From an uncultured Elusimicrobia bacterium (GTDB lineage Bacteria; Elusimicrobiota; Elusimicrobia; Elusimicrobiales; Elusimicrobiaceae): DNA of 8,773 bases. Shown piece by piece: positions 1 to 6,747 of this stretch. Made by a program: the position numbers and the translations under genes. The stretch is from positions 1-8,773 of the forward strand of contig CAMUXX010000027.1 of assembly GCA_947164805.1 (NCBI GenBank), given 5' to 3'. The notes under the pieces were generated by a model, which searched no databases, was not told where the DNA came from, and saw only the letters and a list, made by a program, of their open reading frames with translations. The stretch's first letter is position 1; each line of letters begins with the position of its first letter.

Positions 1-806
1 CTTTACCGCAACAATTTAAAAACCCACAACTTGAAAGTTTTAAAAAACGTCTTAAAAAAGTTCCTTCCGCAAAACAAATAAATATTGAAGTAGAAGTCTC
101 ACTTAACCCAAAACAAAAGCCCTCAGTATTAAAGACAAACGCCAATAAAGAAGGCAAAAAAAGTGCTTTTGCAAACGCAGTACTTGAACAGGAAAATGCT
201 TTAAGCACAACAACATTTGAACGCAGTTTTATATTAATTTCTTCGGATGAAGAAACACGTCAAAATCAACTTGAGAATATCTTTAACGGCTTAAATAATG
301 TTTTGCAAAATGCCGGGCAAGATTACCAAGTAAAAATGGCTTTAAAAGCACAAACACCGACACAAGACCCTACCTCTTTACAACAAGCGGAAACAGGGCC
401 TTCAAGTATTTCTACGATGCGTAATTCCAAAGCAGGCTATAATCCTTATATGGTCGGCAATGACATGGGCCTTTGGGTTGCCGGCAAAGGTTGGATTAGG
501 TTTATGGAAGATATTTTACCATTGGCAAATAATCGTTTTGAACAAAATCAAAATTTTGAAAATTCCCTTTTGCTTGCACTGCTATACTTAACATTGGGGC
601 AAGGGCAAGATGCCATAAATGTAATTGAAATAAGTAAAGAAAAAGCTCAAAATGCACAAGAAAGAGCACTTGCATACCTTGCACAAGGGACTGCATTTAT
701 AGTTATGGGCAATGAAGAACAGGCAAAACAATTTTACGCTTTGGCATTAAAAGAAGACCCGGAAAATAAAATTATAAAAAGCAATATCGCAATTCTTGAG
801 GATTAA
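1..806 (+). CDS. TPR-repeat protein of unknown function, 3' part only
   Basis: The reading frame is open from the first full codon at position 3 to the TAA at 804-806, so the gene begins upstream of the window; 267 residues are visible. The C-terminal third (visible residues about 185-253) holds two tetratricopeptide-like helix pairs. The second is clear: A-L-A-Y-x-x-x-G, then M-G-N-E-E-Q-A, then a helix ending A-L-x-x-D-P-E-N, the usual TPR pattern. The part before it (visible residues 1-160) is polar, rich in Lys, Gln, Asn and Ser, and looks partly disordered. I do not recognise it. A short aromatic stretch with several Gly and Trp residues (visible residues about 145-168) precedes the repeats. 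TPR regions are usually protein-binding scaffolds, so the partner cannot be named. The gene ends 2 nt before rsmA, so the two are very likely co-transcribed. The TTG at 303 is an internal codon and not the true start. Confidence 0.8.
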   Translation, partial: LPQQFKNPQLESFKKRLKKVPSAKQINIEVEVSLNPKQKPSVLKTNANKEGKKSAFANAVLEQENALSTTTFERSFILISSDEETRQNQLENIFNGLNNVLQNAGQDYQVKMALKAQTPTQDPTSLQQAETGPSSISTMRNSKAGYNPYMVGNDMGLWVAGKGWIRFMEDILPLANNRFEQNQNFENSLLLALLYLTLGQGQDAINVIEISKEKAQNAQERALAYLAQGTAFIVMGNEEQAKQFYALALKEDPENKIIKSNIAILED

Positions 807-808
807 TT

Positions 809-1600
809 ATGCAAAAATACGGTCAACATTTTTTGGTAAATAAAGGAATAATAAATAAAATAGTTGATACCGCCGTTGATAATTTAAACGGCACTTTAGT
901 GGAAATCGGCCCCGGGCAAGGGGCGTTAACTCTACCTTTAATTGAACGCGGGGTACAAAATTTTACCGTCATAGAAATTGATCCTGTAATGGTATCTAAA
1001 TTGAAACAAAATTTACCTGATTGGGCCGGTATCAAAATAATTCAAAGTAATTTTCTTGACCTTGATTTGCAATTTTTAAATAAAGAAGATAAACTCAATT
1101 TCATTAGCAATTTGCCTTATATTGATGCAGCGCAAATTTTGCTAAAGGTGCTGGAACTTGATAATTTTGCGTCGGCAGTTTTTATGTTTCAACGCGAGCA
1201 AGCCCAAAAACTTTATGCTTTACCGGAGAGCAAACATTACGGCGCTTTAAGTGTTTTATTTCAAGCGCTTGCGCAAAGCAGGCCTGTTTGTCGTGTCAGC
1301 CCGGGCAGTTTTAACCCTCCGCCAAAGGTGGAAAGCGAGGTTCTATTTATTACCCCCCGCCCACAAAAACTATTTACAAATAAATCACATTATGCTAATT
1401 TTAAGGAAACGGTTAAAACCGCATTTTCCTACCGCAGGAAAACTGTTCTAAATGCTTTGGTTGAAAAGTATAAAAAAGACAAAACCGCACTTGCAAAAAT
1501 TTTGGTAAGTTCAGGTTTAAAAGTATCTTCTAGGGCAGAAGAAGTGCCGGCAAAAAATTATGCTTTGCTTGCAAAAAATCTTGAAGGGTTTATTTTTTAG
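809..1600 (+). CDS. rsmA: 16S rRNA (adenine1518-N6/adenine1519-N6)-dimethyltransferase RsmA/KsgA
   Basis: RsmA dimethylates two adjacent adenines in the helix 45 loop of 16S rRNA with S-adenosylmethionine, a late check on 30S assembly. The 263-residue product shows the family signature in order: GQHFL at residues 5-9, SAM motif I EIGPGQGAL at 32-40, the acidic EID at 56-58, NLPY at 101-104, a QREQAQKL helix at 128-135, PGSFNPPPKVES at 165-176, the RRK turn at 209-211, and a C-terminal RAEEVPAKNYALL segment at 242-254. Length is normal, although the N-terminus is short: GQHFL comes almost at once, without the basic leader of the E. coli protein. The residues after NLPY depart from the usual I-S/T-S/T-P. 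The start is supported by GAGG at 798-801, seven bases upstream. It sits 2 nt after the TPR gene and 7 nt before nadB. Confidence 0.95.
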   Translation: MQKYGQHFLVNKGIINKIVDTAVDNLNGTLVEIGPGQGALTLPLIERGVQNFTVIEIDPVMVSKLKQNLPDWAGIKIIQSNFLDLDLQFLNKEDKLNFISNLPYIDAAQILLKVLELDNFASAVFMFQREQAQKLYALPESKHYGALSVLFQALAQSRPVCRVSPGSFNPPPKVESEVLFITPRPQKLFTNKSHYANFKETVKTAFSYRRKTVLNALVEKYKKDKTALAKILVSSGLKVSSRAEEVPAKNYALLAKNLEGFIF

Positions 1601-1603
1601 GAG
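1599..1603 (+). promoter_or_regulatory. Ribosome binding site that fixes the nadB start
   Basis: AGGAG overlaps the rsmA stop codon (TAG at 1598-1600) and lies 4 nt before the ATG at 1608. It favours that ATG over an in-frame start at 1560, which lies inside rsmA and would add 16 residues with no family counterpart ahead of the FAD-binding strand. Confidence 0.75.
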
Positions 1604-1607
1604 AATT

Positions 1608-3155
1608 ATGAAAACAATAAAAACAGATGTTTTAGTTATCGGTAGCGGTATTGCAGGCTCACTTTACGCCTATATCTTGGGGGCGGCCGGTTTTAAATGT
1701 ACTTTAATTTCAGCAGAAACATTAAAAGATTGTGATAGCGCACTTGCCCAAGGTGGCATAATCTACGAAGATAAACCCGATTTTAATTTGCTCCTAAAAG
1801 ATATTCAACGTGCCGGTTGTGGTGTGTGTAATGAAGAGGCGGTTTTAACCGCTTGCCGTGAAGGTTTTAAGGTTATTGAAAAATATTTTATTAAAACTTT
1901 CAAAACAGATTTTAATAAAACCGCTGACGGAAAATTTGCATTAACTAAAGAGGCAGCCCACTCAAAACGCCGAATTTTATACAGTAAAGATGCAACAGGC
2001 AAGGCCTTAATTGATTCTTTGCAAAGTGCATTAAAAAAATTAAAAACCGTTAAAATTATTGAGCAGGCCTCGGCGATTGACCTTTTAACTTTATCACATA
2101 ACTCACAAAATCCACAAGATTTATATAAGCCTTTAACTTGTTTCGGTGCATATATTTTAGATAATAAAACTAAAAATGTTTTTGCGGTAGTTGCCAAAAA
2201 AACCGTGCTTGCGACGGGCGGGCTTGGCCAAATTTTCAAATACACAACAAATGTTGATACGCTTTACGGCAGCGGTATTGCGATGGCTTACCGTATCGGC
2301 GCACGCGTTATAAATATGGAATATACACAGTTTCACCCGACGGTTTTTGCACTCGGTAACAGAAATGCTTTAATTTCAGAAGCAGTCCGCGGTGAGGGTG
2401 CTGTTTTAGTTAATAAATATGGCAAACCGTTTATGCAAAATTACCATAAATTAAAGGACCTTGCCCCGCGTGATATTGTTGCACGCGCTATTGAACATGA
2501 AAGGCTTAAAACTAAAGATGATTGTGTTTATCTTTCCCTTAAATCAATGAAGCCGGACTTTATCAAAAACCGCTTTCCGAATATTTATAAAACTTGTTTA
2601 AACAGCGGCATAGATATTACCAAACAACCGATACCAGTAATGCCTGCCATGCATTATTTTTGCGGCGGTATTTTTACAGATTTAAACGGGCGCACAAATA
2701 TTTTAAACCTTAACGCTATCGGTGAATGTGCTTGCACAGGTTTCCATGGTGCAAACCGCTTGGCAAGTACTTCTTTGCTTGAAGCGGTTGCATTTTCCGC
2801 ACTCTGTGCAGAGGCTGATATTAAAGAACTTAAAACCCAAAAATTTTATTTACCGGCACCTAAACCTTGGCGCATGGCAACGAAAGACCCTGATATAAAT
2901 TTAATTTTACAAGATATTTCCGTCATAAAAAATACAATGTGGAATTATGTAGGCTTAATACGCAGTAAAGACCGTTTAACACGCGCTGAAAAGATTTTAA
3001 GGCATTTAAAAAATGAAATTGATGTCTTTTACAAAGGTTGCAAACTTACCCCCGAACTATTGCACCTGCGCGACGGCGCCCAAACTGCTTTGCTTGTAAC
3101 TTACGGTGCCTTAAAAAACAAACAAAGTTTAGGCACACATTATAGGGAGGATTAA
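1608..3155 (+). CDS. nadB: L-aspartate oxidase NadB
   Basis: NadB oxidises L-aspartate to iminoaspartate using FAD, with fumarate or oxygen as acceptor. This is the first step of de novo NAD synthesis before quinolinate synthase (NadA). The 515-residue protein starts with a dinucleotide-binding motif VIGSGIAG (residues 10-17) after a short beta strand. All substrate residues known from E. coli NadB can be placed: Glu115 in TKEAAHS (separates aspartate oxidase from succinate dehydrogenase-type relatives), His243 in QFHPT, Arg288 in LAPRDIVARAI, His349 in PAMHYFCGG, and Arg384 in HGANRLAS. ATGG at 202-205 and DATGK at 128-132 are further FAD-site signatures. The C-terminal helical domain ends at LGTHYRED, lacking the tail of about 25 residues seen in E. 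coli, which is common in the family. The gene lies between rsmA and guaD with almost no spacing. No nadA or nadC is in the window. Confidence 0.95.
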   Translation: MKTIKTDVLVIGSGIAGSLYAYILGAAGFKCTLISAETLKDCDSALAQGGIIYEDKPDFNLLLKDIQRAGCGVCNEEAVLTACREGFKVIEKYFIKTFKTDFNKTADGKFALTKEAAHSKRRILYSKDATGKALIDSLQSALKKLKTVKIIEQASAIDLLTLSHNSQNPQDLYKPLTCFGAYILDNKTKNVFAVVAKKTVLATGGLGQIFKYTTNVDTLYGSGIAMAYRIGARVINMEYTQFHPTVFALGNRNALISEAVRGEGAVLVNKYGKPFMQNYHKLKDLAPRDIVARAIEHERLKTKDDCVYLSLKSMKPDFIKNRFPNIYKTCLNSGIDITKQPIPVMPAMHYFCGGIFTDLNGRTNILNLNAIGECACTGFHGANRLASTSLLEAVAFSALCAEADIKELKTQKFYLPAPKPWRMATKDPDINLILQDISVIKNTMWNYVGLIRSKDRLTRAEKILRHLKNEIDVFYKGCKLTPELLHLRDGAQTALLVTYGALKNKQSLGTHYRED

Positions 3156-3156
3156 T

Positions 3157-3639
3157 ATGACAAAATTATCGGAACACGAAAAGTTTTTGGAAATGGCCAT
3201 AAAATTAGCGGCCAAAAGCGCAAAAAGCGGTAAAGGCGGCCCGTTTGGTGCGGTTATTGTTAAAGACGGTAAAGTTCTTTCCAAAGCACATAATACCGTT
3301 ACAAGTTCCACTGATCCTACCGCACATGCTGAAGTCAATGCCATACGCAAAGCCTGCAAGAAATTAAAAGATTTTCAATTAAAAGGCTGCACAATTTATG
3401 CAAGTGCCGAGCCATGCCCAATGTGCCTTGGTGCAATTTATTGGGCACGCCCCAAAGCCATCTTTTATGCAGCGGAAAAGCAGATTGCCGCACGTGCCGG
3501 CTTTGACGACAGTTTTATTTACAAAGAAATTGCATTACCGCAAGCCAAACGCAAAATAAAAACGCATCATTTGGCTTTGAAAGATGCGCCTTTACCGTTT
3601 AAAACCTGGGTTAACAAAAAAGATAAGGTGGAGTATTAA
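3157..3639 (+). CDS. guaD: Guanine deaminase, cytidine-deaminase fold (GuaD type)
   Basis: Predicted to hydrolyse guanine to xanthine and ammonia in the cytoplasm (purine salvage or nitrogen scavenging). The 160-residue protein has the zinc deaminase signature: HAE at 57-59 (zinc His, proton-shuttle Glu) and PCPMC at 86-90 (zinc Cys87 and Cys90). Beyond that it follows Bacillus subtilis GuaD closely from memory: GGPFGAVIVKDG at 27-38, TAHAEVNAIRKACK at 55-68, CLGAIYWARPKAIFYAAE at 90-107, and GFDDSFIYKEI at 115-125. Asp118 matches GuaD Asp114, and the protein ends in Glu-Tyr, matching the GuaD C-terminal Tyr156 that reaches the partner subunit's active site in the domain-swapped dimer. TadA, the likely automatic label, lacks these features. 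The start has a strong GGGAGG at 3145-3150, and the gene begins 1 nt after the nadB stop. Confidence 0.85.
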   Translation: MTKLSEHEKFLEMAIKLAAKSAKSGKGGPFGAVIVKDGKVLSKAHNTVTSSTDPTAHAEVNAIRKACKKLKDFQLKGCTIYASAEPCPMCLGAIYWARPKAIFYAAEKQIAARAGFDDSFIYKEIALPQAKRKIKTHHLALKDAPLPFKTWVNKKDKVEY

Positions 3640-3653
3640 AAATATTATTTTCC

Positions 3654-3682
3654 TTGACATTTACAGTAATAAATTCTATTCT
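3654..3682 (+). promoter_or_regulatory. Predicted sigma70-type promoter for trxA
   Basis: TTGACA at 3654-3659 and TATTCT at 3677-3682 are separated by exactly 17 bp, a perfect -35 with a 5/6 to 4/6 match -10. An A/T-only tract (3639-3651) lies just upstream, where an UP element would be. Initiation about 7 nt after the -10 would leave a leader of only about 12-14 nt, enough for the AAGGAG ribosome site at 3691-3696. This lets thioredoxin be expressed independently of the rsmA-nadB-guaD unit. Predicted by eye only. Confidence 0.75.
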
Positions 3683-3701
3683 TTAATTAGAAGGAGCATT
3701 T

Positions 3702-4019
3702 ATGGAAATACATTTAAACGATTCAAACTTTGACCAAGAAGTTTTAAAATATTCAGGTGTCGCCTTGGTAGACTTTTGGGCACCTTGGTGCGGACCTTGC
3801 AGAATGCTTGGGCCCGTCATTGAAGAAATCGCTAAAGAATATGAAGGCAAAGCAAAAATTTGCAAAATAAATACAGATGAAGCACCGGAACAAAGTGGGA
3901 AATTCCAGATTTCCTCTATTCCGACTGTAATTATCTTTAAAAACGGCACGCCTGAAGTTACCTTAAACGGTCTTCAAAGCAAAGAAGAAATCAAAAAACA
4001 ACTTGACGCGTTGCTGTAA
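3702..4019 (+). CDS. trxA: Thioredoxin
   Basis: Small cytoplasmic dithiol reductase serving ribonucleotide reductase, methionine sulfoxide reductase, peroxiredoxins and similar partners. The 105-residue protein is a single thioredoxin domain of standard length with no signal peptide. It has the active site W-C-G-P-C at residues 29-33, the buried acid Asp24 in VDFWAPWC (E. coli Asp26), the cis-proline loop SSIPT with Pro74, and a late Gly90 before the last helix. AAGGAG at 3691-3696 lies 5 nt from the ATG. It has its own promoter and sits 62 nt after guaD and 97 nt before polA. The thioredoxin reductase gene is not in the window. The trxA symbol is by general usage; a genome may hold several paralogues. 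Confidence 0.95.
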   Translation: MEIHLNDSNFDQEVLKYSGVALVDFWAPWCGPCRMLGPVIEEIAKEYEGKAKICKINTDEAPEQSGKFQISSIPTVIIFKNGTPEVTLNGLQSKEEIKKQLDALL

Positions 4020-4032
4020 TTATTTGTAATAT
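4003..4032 (+). promoter_or_regulatory. Possible promoter for the polA-coaE-rho unit
   Basis: TTGACG at 4003-4008, inside the 3' end of trxA, and TAATAT at 4027-4032 are 18 bp apart, each one base away from a good sigma70 element. Initiation would fall near 4039-4040, just ahead of the first GC-rich hairpin, giving polA a structured leader of about 77 nt. An overlapping TATATT at 4030-4035 is a weaker alternative. AT-rich DNA gives such matches by chance, so this is tentative. Confidence 0.4.
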
Positions 4033-4045
4033 ATTCTTATCAATA

Positions 4046-4089
4046 GCCCGCTCAATAGGGCGGGCAACTTTCCCGAAACGGGGTTTCCC
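4046..4089 (+). terminator. GC-rich hairpins between trxA and polA: terminator or structured leader
   Basis: GCCCGC (4046-4051) pairs with GCGGGC (4060-4065) around an 8-nt loop. A second stem joins CCCG (4072-4075) to CGGG (4079-4082) around AAA. The GC content stands out sharply from the flanks. The run after the first stem is only AACTTT, and the real T6 run (4103-4108) lies too far downstream for a textbook intrinsic terminator. It may act as a weak trxA terminator, as the 5' leader of polA, or as both. CGGG at 4061-4064 can also pair with CCCG at 4072-4075, so folds compete. I match it to no known riboswitch family. Confidence 0.4.
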
Positions 4090-4108
4090 AAAAATTTAAC
4101 AGTTTTTT

Positions 4109-4113
4109 AAAGG
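4109..4113 (+). promoter_or_regulatory. Weak, close ribosome binding site of polA
   Basis: AAAGG ends only 3 nt before the polA ATG at 4117, closer and weaker than the GAGG or AAGGAG sites of its neighbours. No better purine block exists upstream, as the preceding bases are TTTTTT. The ATG is still right, because residues 1-10 lead directly into the family's first beta strand ending in the catalytic Asp10. Low initiation efficiency is plausible for a polymerase needed in modest amount. Confidence 0.5.
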
Positions 4114-4116
4114 CCT

Positions 4117-6747
4117 ATGCCAGATAAAAAATTCTTTATTATTGACGCACACGGTATTTTACACAGGAACTATCATGCTTTACCACCTCTAACTTCCGCA
4201 AAAGGCGAGGAAGTGGGTGCATTGTACGGCTTTGTAAACTGGTTACTTAAATTTTTGGAAAATAAAAAGCCGACACATATTGCAGTTTGTTTTGATTCAA
4301 AAGGTCCAACATTTAGGCACGAAATTTTTAAAGATTATAAAGCCAACCGCCCGCCCACGGATGAAGCGCTTGTAAACCAACTTAAAATCGCGCGTGATGT
4401 TTGCACTGCGCTTGGGCTTAAAGTTATTGCCCTTCAAGGTGCTGAGGCGGATGACCTTATGGCAAGTTGCGCCAAAATTGCCGAAAAAAATGGGGCGGAA
4501 ACAATTATTATTACAAGCGATAAAGATATTTACCAAATTGTTGGCGAGCATGTTAAACTTTGGTCCGGCTCACCGCAAGATGATTATAGGGATGACAGCG
4601 TTTGCCAAAATAAATTCGGCGTACCGTGCAAATATATGGCTGATTATTTGGCACTTTTGGGGGATAGTTCCGATAATGTTCCGGGCGTTGAAGGCATAGG
4701 CGCAAAAAGCGCACAAAGTTTGGTAAATGCCTTCGGCAGTGTGGAAGATATTATTAAAGCGGCAAAAGAAAATAACCCCAATTTGAAAGACGCACTAAAA
4801 AAGAAAATTTTAAAAGGTGAGGAATCCGCCAAACTTTCAAAACAACTTATTTTGCTTAAAGATAATTTACTTGATTTACAGTTTGACGATTTTAAAGTTT
4901 CCCCCCCACATTTAGACGATGTTAAGACCTTCGCCGAGCGTTTTGAATTTAAAAATTTAAATAATTTTTTAAAAGACTTACAAAAACAACAGGCGCAAAA
5001 CCAACAAACAGAACTTTTTACACAGGGCGAATTATTTGATTTTAATGAAGCCCCACCAAAAAAACAAGAAACAGTTTTACCCACACCGCAAGATTTTAAA
5101 ACAATTTTAAATAAAGCGCGCGGCGCTTTTGAACTGTTTATTTACGCCGAAGATGATACTTTAATGCTTGCATTAAATACAAATGATTTTACCGTTAAAA
5201 AAATACCGGAAATTACACCGGAAGAAAAAGAAATTTTAAACCAAATAGTACAAGATAACCAAACATTAAAACTTGCGCACGACTTAAAATATACCTTACG
5301 CACTCTAAATATTGCGCCGCAAAAACAAACTTTTTTAAATGTTTTTGACTTTGAACTTGCCGCTTATTGCCTAAACCCGGCGCAAGATTTCAGTTTAGAT
5401 AATTTACTTGCTAAAAGTTTAAAAACAACTATTAATCCCGAAGTTGAACTAAATGAAAAATTTGCCTTATACACACAAAACATCTTTGATTTAAAAAAGC
5501 ATTTTGAAAATATTTTAAATACAAGCGCACAAGCAAAAGTCTTTAAAGAAATTGAAACACCGCTTGAAAGTGTTTTGCTTGCCATGGAAACGGACGGTAT
5601 TGAAGTGGATATAAACTGGCTTAAAACTTTGGCTTTGCTTTTATCATCCGAAATGGAAACAACGCAAAAGGAAATTGATAAACTTGTAGGTGGGCAAGTA
5701 AACATAAATTCCCCAAAACAACTTGGTGTGCTTTTGTTTGAAAAATTAAAACTGCCGGTACTTCGCAAGACAAAAACCGGTTATTCTACTGATGAAGAAA
5801 CTTTGGAAGGCCTTAAAAAATTTCACCCTGTTTGCGAACTGATTTTAAAATACCGCGAAGCCGCTAAACTAAAAGCGACTTATGTTGATTCTTTGCTTGA
5901 TTTAGCAGATAATAACCGCCGCATACATACAAATTTTAATCAAACAGGAACGGTAACGGGCCGCCTTTCAAGTTTTAACCCCAATTTGCAAAATATTCCG
6001 GCACGTTCTGAAAAAGGCCGCTTAATACGCCAAGCCTTTTGCGCAGGCGAAGGTAAAGTTTTGTTATCTTTAGACTATTCACAAATTGATTTACGCGTGC
6101 TTGCCCATCTTTCGCAAGACGAAACTTTAATACATGCCTTTAAGAGCGCTGATGATATTCACACGCGCACCGCTTCGGAAGTATTTAATAAGCCGATTTC
6201 GGAAGTAACAAAAGAGGACCGCGCACATGCAAAGGGCATAAACTTCGGTATAGTTTACGGGCAAGGGCCCATGGCTTTATCGCAATCACTCGGTATCACA
6301 ATGACACAGGCAAAAGATTATATTGACAGTTATTTTGCACGATATGACACCGTTAAATCTTGGATAAATAAAACCGTTGCCGATGCCCGCAAAGCCGGTT
6401 TTGTAACCACAATGCTTGGGCATATTAGGTATATACCGGAGTTCCAAGATTCAAACCCGCGAATGGTAAGTTTCGCCTCGCGTGCGGCAGTAAACACCGT
6501 AGTGCAAGGCGGATCTTCAGATATTATTAAAAAGGCTATGCTTGATATTTATAAGGAACTACCCGAAGACATAAATATGCTTTTGCAAATTCATGATGAA
6601 CTTGTTTTTGAACTTCCCAAAGAAAAACTCAAAACTTTCTCCGTCTGGGCAATAGCAAAAATGGAAAATTGTTTAACTTTAAGAGTACCGCTTGTAGCTA
6701 AAGCAAAAGCCGGTAAAAATTTAAATAATATGGGGCCGGTATTATGA
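4117..6747 (+). CDS. polA: DNA polymerase I, proofreading domain degenerate
   Basis: Pol I fills gaps, removes RNA primers and completes repair synthesis. The 876-residue protein has three parts. The 5'-nuclease (about 1-285) keeps its metal ligands: Asp10, Asp60 in VCFD, Glu110/Asp112/Asp113 in GAEADD, Asp135 and Asp137 in TSDKD, and GDSSDNVPG (182-190) with the following helix-hairpin turn. A Gln-rich linker (about 287-325) follows. The 3'-5' exonuclease-like domain (about 326-470) lacks the acidic residues of motifs Exo I, II and III. The polymerase (about 475-876) is intact: TGRLSSFNPNLQNIP (614-628), motif A SLDYSQIDLR (651-660, Asp653), the O helix with Arg702, Lys706, Phe710 and Tyr714, and motif C QIHDELV (824-830, Asp827). 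Phe710 matches E. coli Phe762, the position that disfavours dideoxynucleotides. It should therefore be a Taq-like, non-proofreading Pol I. The stop overlaps coaE by 4 nt. Confidence 0.97.
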   Translation: MPDKKFFIIDAHGILHRNYHALPPLTSAKGEEVGALYGFVNWLLKFLENKKPTHIAVCFDSKGPTFRHEIFKDYKANRPPTDEALVNQLKIARDVCTALGLKVIALQGAEADDLMASCAKIAEKNGAETIIITSDKDIYQIVGEHVKLWSGSPQDDYRDDSVCQNKFGVPCKYMADYLALLGDSSDNVPGVEGIGAKSAQSLVNAFGSVEDIIKAAKENNPNLKDALKKKILKGEESAKLSKQLILLKDNLLDLQFDDFKVSPPHLDDVKTFAERFEFKNLNNFLKDLQKQQAQNQQTELFTQGELFDFNEAPPKKQETVLPTPQDFKTILNKARGAFELFIYAEDDTLMLALNTNDFTVKKIPEITPEEKEILNQIVQDNQTLKLAHDLKYTLRTLNIAPQKQTFLNVFDFELAAYCLNPAQDFSLDNLLAKSLKTTINPEVELNEKFALYTQNIFDLKKHFENILNTSAQAKVFKEIETPLESVLLAMETDGIEVDINWLKTLALLLSSEMETTQKEIDKLVGGQVNINSPKQLGVLLFEKLKLPVLRKTKTGYSTDEETLEGLKKFHPVCELILKYREAAKLKATYVDSLLDLADNNRRIHTNFNQTGTVTGRLSSFNPNLQNIPARSEKGRLIRQAFCAGEGKVLLSLDYSQIDLRVLAHLSQDETLIHAFKSADDIHTRTASEVFNKPISEVTKEDRAHAKGINFGIVYGQGPMALSQSLGITMTQAKDYIDSYFARYDTVKSWINKTVADARKAGFVTTMLGHIRYIPEFQDSNPRMVSFASRAAVNTVVQGGSSDIIKKAMLDIYKELPEDINMLLQIHDELVFELPKEKLKTFSVWAIAKMENCLTLRVPLVAKAKAGKNLNNMGPVL

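Noticed and set aside
303..806. TTG at 303 as the start of a 167-residue gene
   Set aside because: The same frame is open without a stop back to position 3 and reads as protein-like sequence, and no ribosome site precedes the TTG. It is an internal Leu codon of a gene that starts upstream.
1560..1607. Upstream in-frame start for nadB inside rsmA
   Set aside because: It would add 16 residues ahead of the FAD-binding strand with no family counterpart. The ATG at 1608 has AGGAG 4 nt before it.
3639..3651. A/T-only palindrome after guaD as an intrinsic terminator
   Set aside because: Six A/T base pairs around a single base cannot form a stable RNA hairpin. It fits better as an A/T-rich element upstream of the trxA promoter.
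4046..4116. Known riboswitch class in the trxA-polA gap
   Set aside because: I compared it mentally with c-di-GMP, preQ1, fluoride and mini-ykkC motifs and none of their conserved cores are present. Only generic hairpin potential can be claimed.
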